Source: Pedobacter jeongneungensis (GTDB taxonomy: Bacteria > Bacteroidota > Bacteroidia > Sphingobacteriales > Sphingobacteriaceae). Taken from it: DNA of 64,000 nt. The translations under genes were made by a program, and so were the position numbers. The notes beneath the pieces were generated by a model. It was not told the origin of the DNA. It did no database searches and was given only the letters and a program-made list of their open reading frames with translations. The stretch spans positions 124,001 to 188,000 of the forward strand of contig NZ_AYMG01000038.1 of NCBI RefSeq assembly GCF_000633455.1, given 5' to 3'. This document shows positions 46,301 to 54,565 of this stretch, in pieces. Within the stretch, counting starts at the first letter, position 1; every line of letters starts with the position of its first letter.

Positions 46301-47741
46301 TTTTTCCATTTTCAACAGTATACACCTTTCCGGATTTTGAAGCGAGCCATAGCCGATTTTTACTATCATTGAAAATACCCCGGATTTCATTATCAGAACG
46401 GTTGTCTGTAGTTTCAACAACCCGTCGTACATGAAAGTTAGCGCCTGAAAACATGATTTTATTCAAACCCTTATCATCTGTATGAATCCACAAATTGCCC
46501 AGAGGGTCCAAGTAGGAAAGTATAGTCACATTTGAAAAAAGACTTTTTTCTCTACCGGGTTCATTATAGAAGTAGGCTATTTTTTCATTATGTTCATCAT
46601 AATAGCCGAATCCACCCTGCCTCATGCTGACCCATACCAGGCCCTGAGCATCTTCGAATACTTTAAAAAAATTAGAGGTGTGTTCATAATAAGCATCCAC
46701 GCGCTGATAAAAAGACTGGAATTTTCCTGTGGTCGGGCTGTATCGTACTGCCCCAAAATTTTTTGCATGTAACCACAGAAAACCGCGCCTGTCCTGATAT
46801 ATGCTATAAAAGATTCCTGCCTGCTTCATGACATGTTCACTTTTAACCCGCTTATCCTGTCCAATGGTCAATAGTCCGGCATTAGCGGTTGTAGCATACA
46901 AATTTTGCCTATCTTTTGCGTAAAAAATGGCTGTCAGCTGGTGTGCGGAGACTTTATTAATGCTAAATTTCCCTGTGTGCTTATCAAAAGTTATGACTTC
47001 ACCATTTGAAGTACCGATACTCACCTCGCGATGGTCATCATCAATACAGCTGTAGTCGCGGTCCGCTCTGTACTGACTTCCAATATCGAAAAGTCTGTAG
47101 GCTCCCCGATAACGGGTCAAGCAGGAAAGACCTGCCTTAGTCAGTAACCAGATTCTGAAGTCCTTATCTTCATAAACCATATTAATGGTATTCGACCGGA
47201 TATGACTACTGCCCCTGGATTCTTTAGAAAAATGGGTGTAGCCTGGATGAACTGCGCCAGGATCCTGAAAGATAAAAATTCCACTATTAAGCGTCGTAAT
47301 TAAAATAGCTCCATGCTTTGTTCGAATTATTTTATCAAAAACCGGCACTGTGGCGGTTTTGCTGACACTTTTAAACATTATGGGTAAAAACTGGTTGGTT
47401 TTTCTGCTGAAGCGATAAATTCTGTTGTCATAAGACCTGAGCCAAATGTTACCGGCACGGTCCTCTACCATTGTTTCAATTCTGCTGCTGCCAAGGCTGG
47501 AGCTATCTCCGGGACGTGATTTGTATACTACAAAATTATTTCCGTCGAATCGGTTGAGTCCATCCCAACTTCCAAACCACATGAAGCCCTGTTGATCCCG
47601 AAGCATGCACATGATCCGGTTATGTGAAAGGCCGTTCTCGGTGGAATAATGCTGAACAGTAGCCTTGAGCTGAGCTTTTACCAAAACGCTTGCAAAGGCA
47701 AAAAATAATATCGCAAGATATTGAACGGATGTTCTGAACAT
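43344..47741 (-). CDS. hybrid two-component system sensor/regulator (HTCS)
   Basis: A one-protein sensor and transcription activator of about 1465 residues. The ATG at 47741 starts a signal peptide (MFRTSVQYLAILFFAFASVL); the frame reaches 47825. The periplasmic part has two Reg_prop beta-propellers (repeats such as GLSHNRIMCMLRDQQGFMWFGSWDGLNRFDG), a Y_Y_Y domain and one membrane helix. Inside are the kinase with phospho-His in ISHELRTPL, the ATPase domain (GTGIGLALSREM), a receiver with phospho-Asp near residue 1258 (LILSDVMMPEMDG) and an AraC helix-turn-helix at the end. Such proteins bind an oligosaccharide and activate the adjacent PUL. Confidence 0.96.
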   Translation of the reverse strand: MFRTSVQYLAILFFAFASVLVKAQLKATVQHYSTENGLSHNRIMCMLRDQQGFMWFGSWDGLNRFDGNNFVVYKSRPGDSSSLGSSRIETMVEDRAGNIWLRSYDNRIYRFSRKTNQFLPIMFKSVSKTATVPVFDKIIRTKHGAILITTLNSGIFIFQDPGAVHPGYTHFSKESRGSSHIRSNTINMVYEDKDFRIWLLTKAGLSCLTRYRGAYRLFDIGSQYRADRDYSCIDDDHREVSIGTSNGEVITFDKHTGKFSINKVSAHQLTAIFYAKDRQNLYATTANAGLLTIGQDKRVKSEHVMKQAGIFYSIYQDRRGFLWLHAKNFGAVRYSPTTGKFQSFYQRVDAYYEHTSNFFKVFEDAQGLVWVSMRQGGFGYYDEHNEKIAYFYNEPGREKSLFSNVTILSYLDPLGNLWIHTDDKGLNKIMFSGANFHVRRVVETTDNRSDNEIRGIFNDSKNRLWLASKSGKVYTVENGKKLGITFENEPAQGIGIVYCITQDKQGRLWLGTRSNGLYRADPLDSAQRRYRLQHFLNNEKDKYTLSNNSIYAIQIDHRDRVWVGTFGGGINLVREENGMVTFLNRNNAMATLPQRSFLKVRYLREDVNKNIWIGTTDGLMVLSLARSGNTLMGYKCFTKVPGDSLSLGKNDIQYIFRDSKDVMWLATSGGGLNRASGGNPLRMLRFRSYTMDNGFPSDYVFGCTEDNSRLLWLSTENGLSRFNPQTGKVINFDYYNGLPKSGFSEASCLKLPSGDMVFGSLCGYVLFAPGQITSKKKAINMVLTKLLINNAEVRENNKNEILKEDINQIAQLKLEHDQNTVSIDYCLLDYRPNNRQAYEYRLIGFDNGWRDNKGERRATYTNLPHGRYTFQVRAVNTGDYLNTPFKSLVITILPPFYLTWWAYLIYILLSIVLIWSIRRVVLTLLSLRQRVVVGQKMADLKVNFFTKISHELRTPLTLIINPVEEIKKDQQLSYPVRQHLDIVSRNAKRLLKFINQLLEHNKIESGNGRLLISQFLILGFIRNICAYFNDVAREKNITLSMDDTSQDFLVWLDSEKIDVILYNVLSNAFKFSRPDTTIGILVSQCFEHKTFRIEIFDQAGGVEESRLSDIFELYYVGEQNSQNQLSGTGIGLALSREMTELHRGHIFARNNDRHGLTVVIELPLGKDYLNAVGISYTDLKDTGMSSSPIETTVLEEVVQKSKPPLVDAPLLLLVEDNSDLRTFLNLQLSQHYRVEVADNGQTGLNMARKLMPDLILSDVMMPEMDGIEMLEEIKNNNLTSHIPVILLTARSAVEHQLEGLRYGADYYVTKPFQNEFLLACITNLINQRKKITDKLIQGKKTRIPGPNEIVITHTDELFLKKIILFLEERMMEADFNIDDIAELMNMGRSTFYKKLKSLTTLTPVEFVSEIRIKRAKQYLDSGEYNISEIAYMVGFKNAKYFSTCFKEHLHLTPSDYLKLKAKASG

Positions 47742-48070
47742 GATGGGTGCTGATCTATTTGGCTTTAAACAAGGTAAAAATCTGGTTGGTGATAAGCAAA
47801 TAGTATCGCGATAAAAAGTATGCAATCGTTGCCAGAAAGATGGTTTTAAAGCCTTTCGCTAACCCAAATTCAACAGGCAGGCCTTTGAGACAGACTAAAA
47901 CAGCTTTTCATGTCCCGTTTTTTTAAGTATGAGCCGGCAATCTCATAAAATCAAAGCAGGGCTAACCCTGCTTTGATTTTCGTGACTAACCTAAATAAAA
48001 TCCTAAAACCAACCAGCTCAAAGGTGGGCAATATTCATCAGCAGGCTTTTATCGTAAAGATTTAGAAACC
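47742..48070. other. intergenic region upstream of the HTCS gene
   Basis: A gap of about 330 bases containing the terminator at 47947-47980 and, between it and 47741, the presumed HTCS promoter, which I cannot place. No gene is evident. Confidence 0.5.
47947..47980 (-). terminator. strong intrinsic terminator of the 48-64 kb operon
   Basis: A perfect 15-bp stem, AAAATCAAAGCAGGG (47947-47961) with CCCTGCTTTGATTTT (47966-47980), and a 4-base loop CTAA. It lies about 90 bases beyond the last stop of the operon. The AT-rich stem base supplies the T run in the minus direction. It insulates the HTCS gene from the upstream operon. Confidence 0.88.
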
Positions 48071-48682
48071 TCAGCTTTTTGGCGAAGAAATGCCAGGGTT
48101 TATTTTTTTAGATTTTTTCATTGAGTCGATAGCTTTAGGGGTAACGTTGTAATAATAGGTGTTGTTACTGGGAAGCATTTTAAAATATTTCTGATGGTTT
48201 TTGAAAGGGTTGTTGTCCCGGTTGAGGTATAGGGAGATGCTCATAATCCGCCCAACTTCATAATCATGGATCTGCTCCATCAGGGCATCCCGTTTCGCAG
48301 AATAATAAAAAAGATAAAACATATTATTAGGCATGTGGCTGTAATTGAATATGCCAACAAGCCTGAAATCGAGCAATTGACTACTCGGCGGTGTGTTTCC
48401 GGTAAACCTGTCCGGTCCCACCCTGGTTAGAAACTGAGTGTCGGAAGGTGCTTTACCCAGCCTATGAATCTCATCATTGTTAATAAATTCAAACCTTGCA
48501 TCATTTCTCATGACGTTTGGTTTATCCCAGCCGGACTTGCCCACCTCATCGCCCGAGAAAAGCATCGAGATGTAATGAAACTGATGAACTCCAGTCGGAA
48601 AGTTTTCCTTCCTGATGCCTGACTGAGCAAACGCTGAGGCGCTGATCAGGCAGAAAAGCAGGTTAAGCAGATTTTTTTTCAT
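48071..48682 (-). CDS. unknown exported protein, 203 residues
   Basis: The function is not recognised. The ATG at 48682 begins a signal peptide (MKKNLLNLLFCLISASAFAQ); the frame extends to 48739 but that would overlap the preceding gene. The mature part is polar, with many aromatic residues (QFHYISMLFSGDEVG, MFYLFYYSAKRDALMEQIHDYEVG). There are no mature cysteines and no lipobox. It is the last gene before the terminator and starts 19 bases after the preceding lipoprotein gene, so the two probably act together at the cell envelope. Confidence 0.75.
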   Translation of the reverse strand: MKKNLLNLLFCLISASAFAQSGIRKENFPTGVHQFHYISMLFSGDEVGKSGWDKPNVMRNDARFEFINNDEIHRLGKAPSDTQFLTRVGPDRFTGNTPPSSQLLDFRLVGIFNYSHMPNNMFYLFYYSAKRDALMEQIHDYEVGRIMSISLYLNRDNNPFKNHQKYFKMLPSNNTYYYNVTPKAIDSMKKSKKINPGISSPKS

Positions 48683-48701
48683 AACCATAACAAAAACTTG
48701 A

Positions 48702-49742
48702 TTATTGTGAAATGATTCCTTCATATATAAACCGTTCATTTGCTGCCCCGACTACAGGACTATTAAAATTCATATAAACACCATGATTTCTATTATTTTG
48801 ATAGGTTGCCAAACTTCCTGCGAATCCAGTATCCTGTCCGTAAAAAGTGTATTCACTGGAATATCTAAAGTGACTCTGGCTCAAAAATTTCCTGGTTATT
48901 TTGAATCCACGCGAATTAGTCTGTCCGATCTGAAGCCCTTCCATCAAATTGGCACTGGAAGTAAATTCGGTTTTACCATCATCATCCACCAGTGCACTCC
49001 TGATTTCCTGATCAGTAATCCAAATGGTAGCGGTCGCGATTCCTGAAGTCGAATTATTGATCAAAAAATCATTTTCAAGATGGGTAATTTGTCCGATACT
49101 TCCGGATATCTCGATACGGGGAGCTACATTAAGATCCTTCTCAAACTTGTAACGGGCAGAAAATTGATTGGGAAAAGTTAACGCATATTTATAGGGCACT
49201 ACAACGTTGACATTCAAATTCCTGCCCGCCAAATAGCCAGCATATTCAACTCGAGCTTTAAAATACGGTAATTCAGGATAAACTGCCTGACTGCCCACAG
49301 AGATGGAGGTAGAGTAATCGGTTTCATAACCGGCAGGATATCCGGCCGGACCACCCCAGCCATAAAATCCAAACCCAGAGACTTCAACCATACCATAATA
49401 AAACCCCGGTAAACTGTAATCCTCAGTAAAAGTGTTATCTGACATTAGTCTATTGATTTTCGGCAGTCCAGCGCTGAAAATCCCCTTCTCCAAAGCATAA
49501 GTATTTAAAGCGGCTATAGCCTTTTGGTGAAGGGAAAGTTTTAATAGACTATCCACAAACCTATATTCAGAAAATGATAACCCCTTTACTGCGGTAGGGT
49601 TAATCTTGACGGAAAGCGCCGATTTGGCAACTACATCAAAAGATTTATGTTCGTCTTTCTTACAAGAATAAGTTGAAATTACCAACACAAGGATTATTGT
49701 GATTAGCATTTTTGATTGTTTAAGAGCGTTGTTTTTTTTCAT
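48702..49742 (-). CDS. unknown lipoprotein, 346 residues
   Basis: No family is recognised. The N-terminus is a lipoprotein signal peptide with lipobox ISTYSC (C27) followed by KKDE. A helical region (about 55-95) is followed by a Gly/Tyr-rich segment (VSGFGFYGWGGPAGYPAGY, 120-140) and then a beta-rich part with alternating polar/hydrophobic residues. It could be a surface adhesin or an inhibitor of the proteases encoded upstream. It is co-directional with the subtilase gene after a 174-base gap that contains a weak hairpin (49815-49841). Confidence 0.75.
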   Translation of the reverse strand: MKKNNALKQSKMLITIILVLVISTYSCKKDEHKSFDVVAKSALSVKINPTAVKGLSFSEYRFVDSLLKLSLHQKAIAALNTYALEKGIFSAGLPKINRLMSDNTFTEDYSLPGFYYGMVEVSGFGFYGWGGPAGYPAGYETDYSTSISVGSQAVYPELPYFKARVEYAGYLAGRNLNVNVVVPYKYALTFPNQFSARYKFEKDLNVAPRIEISGSIGQITHLENDFLINNSTSGIATATIWITDQEIRSALVDDDGKTEFTSSANLMEGLQIGQTNSRGFKITRKFLSQSHFRYSSEYTFYGQDTGFAGSLATYQNNRNHGVYMNFNSPVVGAANERFIYEGIISQ

Positions 49743-49916
49743 TTTAATCTATTTTATTTTATTAATGTTTATTCTTATTCTAAAGAATGCCTATTAGTTG
49801 TTCTTAAAGAGTAGATGCAGGCGACATCCATCAACCTGCATTACCGTCATCACTAACTATTTAATCAAACTTAATTTTTCTTTATACTTCATTGCTGTTA
49901 TAGCTATAATTGCAGT

Positions 49917-51503
49917 TTATTCTTTAGATTTTTCAGCAAGCTGAAAAGCTTTATATGCATTTACAACACCTCCGCTTACGCAGAGTTCAGAAAATGGAAC
50001 TGAAACAAGCTCATTTCCTTTTCTAAACTCAACCTCATGCTCTACCTTAACTACGGACTGTAAAATAATTCTCTTGATTTCCGCAGCACTGAACCTTGGA
50101 TAAAGGGATCTTAATTCCCCCGCAAGACCTGCCACAACAGGCGCCGCCATACTAGTTCCATCGAGTTTTTTGTATTGTGAGCCTGGAACGGTCGAATTAA
50201 TCTGAACACCGGGTGCGAAAACATCAACCTGGGATTTACCGAAATTGGAAAAACCTGCCTTTAGGCTCTTATCATCTTTTAACGAGGATGCCCCTACTGT
50301 GATCCAGCAATCTATTGTTTTTTGAGCAACACCTTTACGGTTTGGAAAATTATCCTCCAGGTCTATATCCTTATTTTCATTGCCTGCGGCCTGAACCATC
50401 AGTACATCTTTGGATGCGGCATACTTAATTGCCTCCCTTACCAATTCCGGCTCAGCGGAATAGGATTTCCCAAAACTCATATTGATTACCCTGGCGCCGT
50501 TATCCACAGCATAGCGGATGGAATTTGCAACATCTTTATCACGTTCGTCCCCATCAGGAACACAGCGCACAGCCATAATCAAAACCTGGTCTGCTACTCC
50601 GGAAATACCAATTTTATTTGACCTGTCAGCTGCAATGATGCCGGCGACATGTGTACCATGCATAGCATCCGGTCCGGCAACATCACTGTTTCCATAAAAT
50701 TTTTCCTTGAAATTTTTAGGATCATCCCCAACGACTGATCTCGGATCGAAAGCAGTATTAAGCTGATATTTCACTTCATTATCCAAATGTTCAAGACCAG
50801 ACAGAATCTGGTTTTGATAAAATTCAGCATACGAAGTACGCTTTAACTGCTGAATTAAAACATTTTTGATCCGCTCCTCAGTCGGGTTCTGGGGAGAAAA
50901 TTTTTCAACGTCCTGTATAGAAGGGTTTTCATTACCAATTTTTTTCAGGGTATTGTCCAGGGCATTTTTAAAGCTTGTTATCCCAGCGAGATTCTGTTTG
51001 GCCCGTTTAAGTTTCTCTTCCAGTACTGCCTTTTGTTCGATATACAATGCCCAGTCTTTTTTCTCTGCGTCGTTCAAGTCATTTTCTTTTTTATCGCCAA
51101 ACCTATCTGATGCTGCGCGCACCAGACGGGTCAGTTCAAGGGTTTCTTTTCCAACCGAGCCGCCCGTTCCCCCTAGAAAGTTCCAGCCATGAATGTCATC
51201 GATATACCCGTTGCGGTCATCATCTTTTTTGTTTCCAACAATTTCTTTTTTATTGACCCACATGATGTTTTTTAAATCTTCATGTGTGGCTTCCACCCCG
51301 CCATCATTCACCGCTACTATGACTTTAATGCCTTTTTTGCCCTTAATCAGTTCTTTGTATGCCTTTTCCATACTGATTCCAAATACCGAATCTGCGGCCA
51401 AGTCTAAATTTTGCCAGTTGGTTTTTTGCGCAAGGGCAGGAAGCGAACCTGCACACAATGAAAAGAATAAGGCTACGATTATGCTTAAAGATTTTTTATT
51501 CAT
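49917..51503 (-). CDS. exported S8 subtilisin-like serine protease with large insertion
   Basis: A 528-residue peptidase with a signal peptide (1-25). The triad is D67 (NDGGVEATHEDL), H282 (MHGTHVAGI) and S451 (DGTSMAAP), with the oxyanion Asn at N375 (AAGNEN). The Asp motif reads DGG instead of the usual D-S/T-G. Between Asp and His there are about 215 residues, against roughly 30 in subtilisin; the insertion (110-275) is charged and probably helical or coiled-coil. There is no obvious separate propeptide. It probably degrades extracellular or periplasmic protein to feed the SusCD importer encoded upstream. Confidence 0.92.
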   Translation of the reverse strand: MNKKSLSIIVALFFSLCAGSLPALAQKTNWQNLDLAADSVFGISMEKAYKELIKGKKGIKVIVAVNDGGVEATHEDLKNIMWVNKKEIVGNKKDDDRNGYIDDIHGWNFLGGTGGSVGKETLELTRLVRAASDRFGDKKENDLNDAEKKDWALYIEQKAVLEEKLKRAKQNLAGITSFKNALDNTLKKIGNENPSIQDVEKFSPQNPTEERIKNVLIQQLKRTSYAEFYQNQILSGLEHLDNEVKYQLNTAFDPRSVVGDDPKNFKEKFYGNSDVAGPDAMHGTHVAGIIAADRSNKIGISGVADQVLIMAVRCVPDGDERDKDVANSIRYAVDNGARVINMSFGKSYSAEPELVREAIKYAASKDVLMVQAAGNENKDIDLEDNFPNRKGVAQKTIDCWITVGASSLKDDKSLKAGFSNFGKSQVDVFAPGVQINSTVPGSQYKKLDGTSMAAPVVAGLAGELRSLYPRFSAAEIKRIILQSVVKVEHEVEFRKGNELVSVPFSELCVSGGVVNAYKAFQLAEKSKE

Positions 51504-51633
51504 TTTTGTTGTTATTTTTTTTCCGTAAGAACTAAATCAGTCCAATTTTTTGGGCTGTTTATCTACTAAAATTCTATTATGAAGGTTAATTATGATTTAA
51601 TAGATGTATTAAATCCCCTTCTTTATTTTACCT

Positions 51634-53334
51634 TCAAAAATTAATCCTGCTGACTACTGAGGAGAGAAACTGTGTGATTGCAACCGGGGTAATCACTACG
51701 TTAGTTGTCCGGCTATAACGGGCAATATTGAGCCCCATAAATGCTCCATCAGCGTTAAATACCGGTCCACCACAGTTGGTAGATAAAATCTTGCCATCGT
51801 GAAGAAACACTAAGCCGAAGCCATCTCGCTGCTCACTTTTACCTCCCGGATAGTCGTCGGCTATATTAAGCGGTCTTTGTGGATACTGGGACAATTTAAC
51901 CTCGATATTTTGTTCAACACCATTCCTGCGAAGCAGAACGCCAAGGGATCCCCCTGGTTTTCCATTTTGTGTCTGTGTAAGAAACTGTTCGCTGGTGTGC
52001 ACTGGCGTGCTGCCAACTTTCAGCAGTTCATCCCCAACTTTAATAAGAGTATCACCTGCTGCGCTTTTGTTTACAGCGTACACCAGCAGCTTTCCATTTT
52101 GCTCTTCAGTAAAAACACCAAGGTAACCGCCCCTTAACTTGCCTGCCATATTAAATATTTCCGAACCCAGTACACTGAAAGAAAATGTTCCGTCAGCATA
52201 AGGTGAAACCAGAAATTCGCCCAAAGATTCTTCTGTTTTTTTTACTGTTTTTTTCAAATCGATAGCGATAGCATTTTTTAGCTTATAGTCTACCCCCATC
52301 AACACTAAATCGGCTTTTTCATCCCTTGCTACTATTCTTGCCGGAACTTCCTTTTCTTTACCAATATCAACAGTAGGATCGTTTCCAATCAATGAACTTT
52401 TACCCAGCAGTAAGCCCTGTCCGACACCTTTATACCTGCCCGTACCTTTTAGGTTAATTGCGGTGGTAAATGCGGCGGTCATTTTCCCCTTTAACAAGCT
52501 GTATATTTTAAAGGTCGTACCTTTCCAGGTGCTGTTGCTTTTCCCCAATATTTTATTTATCTGATCAAAATTAAACGGGGAAGTCTCCATCTCAACTTTC
52601 TGTTTATTTCCCTCAGGATTAATGGCGGGCAGTCTTTGATAATCTACAGCTTGAAGCAGTGGAGTCCAGTATTTAAGGTATAGATCAACGGGAACATCAA
52701 AATTGCTTTGCAAGGCATTGCGTATACTGCTCCGTAATCCGATAACCTGTCCGGCAAGGTTAAAAGTAGGACCTCCGGAATCCCCTGGTTCCATCAGGCA
52801 GGTGGTTCTGAGCATGCCTGCCCTGTCTTTACTCTCTACTTCAGCGACATATCCGAATCGTATGAGTGAAATAGCAGGCTCTAACGGCGCAGGGTAGCCA
52901 ATACTCAGGCAAGGTTCATTTACCGTCAATGCTAGAGTTGTACCCATTTGTGCAAAAGGGTAGCTGTCAGATTGGATGATTTTCAATACGGCGGCATCGA
53001 TTTCCGCAATGCGCCCTAATCCGCTGGCCAGGCACTTCTGTCCATCGGGAAAAGTAACCTGATATAATCTTTTAGGGAATGCGGCATGAGCAACGGTAAG
53101 AATTACCCCTTCCGGACTCACAACTACTCCCGAAAACCTGTTCCCTGTAATTCTTTTGTTTTGCCCGTCATAATCACTAATCAAAACGGTGGCTTTTCTC
53201 CCGCGTTCGATGGCCAGCTTCAGCCTGGACTCCATTTCAGGAAGGCTCATTTTCTGGGCTCGGCTGGCGAATGAAAGGGTTAGGAGGAAAATTAGGAATA
53301 TATAATTAAATCCAGATCCTTTGTGTGTTGGCAT
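51634..53334 (-). CDS. exported trypsin-like protease with PDZ domain and second degenerate protease domain
   Basis: A 566-residue HtrA-like protein with a signal peptide (1-26). Residues 35-230 form a complete chymotrypsin-fold domain with H83 (TVAHA), D113 (EIDAAVLKI) and S186 (EPGDSGGP). A second, related domain starts near 290 (GQGLLLG, then ADLVLMGVD with an Asp in the expected place). It is interrupted by a PDZ domain (about 398-485, RGGYLGVF to KVGDELLKVGSTPV) and resumes with STNCGGPVFNADG, where C521 stands in the place of the nucleophilic Ser. The second domain lacks a TAAH-type His, so it is probably inactive or regulatory. Confidence 0.9.
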   Translation of the reverse strand: MPTHKGSGFNYIFLIFLLTLSFASRAQKMSLPEMESRLKLAIERGRKATVLISDYDGQNKRITGNRFSGVVVSPEGVILTVAHAAFPKRLYQVTFPDGQKCLASGLGRIAEIDAAVLKIIQSDSYPFAQMGTTLALTVNEPCLSIGYPAPLEPAISLIRFGYVAEVESKDRAGMLRTTCLMEPGDSGGPTFNLAGQVIGLRSSIRNALQSNFDVPVDLYLKYWTPLLQAVDYQRLPAINPEGNKQKVEMETSPFNFDQINKILGKSNSTWKGTTFKIYSLLKGKMTAAFTTAINLKGTGRYKGVGQGLLLGKSSLIGNDPTVDIGKEKEVPARIVARDEKADLVLMGVDYKLKNAIAIDLKKTVKKTEESLGEFLVSPYADGTFSFSVLGSEIFNMAGKLRGGYLGVFTEEQNGKLLVYAVNKSAAGDTLIKVGDELLKVGSTPVHTSEQFLTQTQNGKPGGSLGVLLRRNGVEQNIEVKLSQYPQRPLNIADDYPGGKSEQRDGFGLVFLHDGKILSTNCGGPVFNADGAFMGLNIARYSRTTNVVITPVAITQFLSSVVSRINF

Positions 53335-53363
53335 ATAGATTTTAATGGCTGATGATTATTTGT

Positions 53364-54512
53364 TTAATTGGTATTGAGTTTTTTTGTTACCAGGTTTTTA
53401 TCTTCCGGAAACAGTTTTTCCATCATTTCACCAAGCGCCGGACCGCGAAGGTTCCTTGCAATGATTTTGCCGGACGGATCTATCAAAAAATTAACGGGTA
53501 TAGCGTCCACTTTGTACAAGGCACTAATCACCCCCTTGTAACCTTTCAGTTCAGATCCCTGATCCCATGTGAGTGAGTCCGTTCTGATTGCTTTAGCCCA
53601 GCTTGACCTTCCTTTTTCCCCTTCATCTAATGAGATCCCCAGAACCTTGAAATTTTGGTCTTTGTATTTTGCATAAACCTTACGAAGGTTTGGGTTTTCC
53701 ATTCTGCAGGGCAGGCACCAGCTTGCCCAGAAATCAACCAGTACATAGCCGCCACGATAAGAATTGAGGGAAATCATTTTCCCATCTTCGCTGGGAATAG
53801 CGAAATCGGGCGCCTGAATCCCGATCACAATGTCAAAAAGCCTCGAATATTTTCTACCTGCGACAGATTCTCTCAAAGCTGCTGGAAACCTAAAAAAGTA
53901 AGATTTTGCTTTTGGAAGGTTATAAGCAGGATCAACAGTTTTGGCAAGCAGTTCCAATGCCACTAATGAGTTTGGATGGGTGGTAATAAACTGCTCCTGT
54001 GCAGGAATCTGACGCCCCGAAAGTTCCTTGTAAGCAGCTTCCACTTTGGGCGCTTCAGTCTTAACCATTTCCGACCATTTTCTGGCAGACTGCAGTGCGG
54101 CTTCCTGAATCTGAAATGGTTCTAAAAGCCTGACAAGCTCCTGATGGTCAAGATTCAGTTGCGTTCCACTGACTGCAGCATCTTTCAACAAACCCTTAGA
54201 GCTTACTTTAACCGTTCCATTTTCCAGATAGATATCAATCTGGTCCAGGCGATTAGGCTTTCTGGAATAACTGAATTCCGCCGGACGGACAAAAAGAGTT
54301 GCTTTTATGGAATAAGGTACTGAACCTGAAACAACGAATTTACCTTGCTCAATCTTTGCGCTATCCCGGTGTTCCTTTCCGTCAATATTGTAATAAACGC
54401 ATGCCTCAGCTGGCCCGTCAATTGGCTTAACTTCTCCTTTAAGTACATATTTCTGCTGACTGAAAGCTAAAAACGGTATAATGGAAAACAGGATAATTAT
54501 GATTTTTTTCAT
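53364..54512 (-). CDS. TlpA/ResA-like periplasmic thioredoxin with DUF4369 domain
   Basis: A 382-residue exported protein with signal peptide (1-19), DUF4369 domain (21-115), helical linker (120-225) and thioredoxin-fold domain (230-382). The redox motif is C266-LP-C269 (FWASWCLPCR). The gene upstream encodes a paralogue of the same plan, so this is a tandem duplication with changed active-site dipeptide (LP against VP), which usually shifts redox potential. It lies between TlpA and protease genes, with gaps of 53 and 29 bases, inside the SusCD operon. Confidence 0.92.
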   Translation of the reverse strand: MKKIIIILFSIIPFLAFSQQKYVLKGEVKPIDGPAEACVYYNIDGKEHRDSAKIEQGKFVVSGSVPYSIKATLFVRPAEFSYSRKPNRLDQIDIYLENGTVKVSSKGLLKDAAVSGTQLNLDHQELVRLLEPFQIQEAALQSARKWSEMVKTEAPKVEAAYKELSGRQIPAQEQFITTHPNSLVALELLAKTVDPAYNLPKAKSYFFRFPAALRESVAGRKYSRLFDIVIGIQAPDFAIPSEDGKMISLNSYRGGYVLVDFWASWCLPCRMENPNLRKVYAKYKDQNFKVLGISLDEGEKGRSSWAKAIRTDSLTWDQGSELKGYKGVISALYKVDAIPVNFLIDPSGKIIARNLRGPALGEMMEKLFPEDKNLVTKKLNTN

Positions 54513-54565
54513 TATTGTGTGTTGCTGCTAATCTGTTGTTATGGATTTATTAGTATGCCGAAGCC

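Noticed and set aside
49815..49841. Hairpin between the subtilase and lipoprotein genes as a terminator
   Set aside because: The stem is only 7 bp with a 13-base loop and no clear T run, so it is not convincing.
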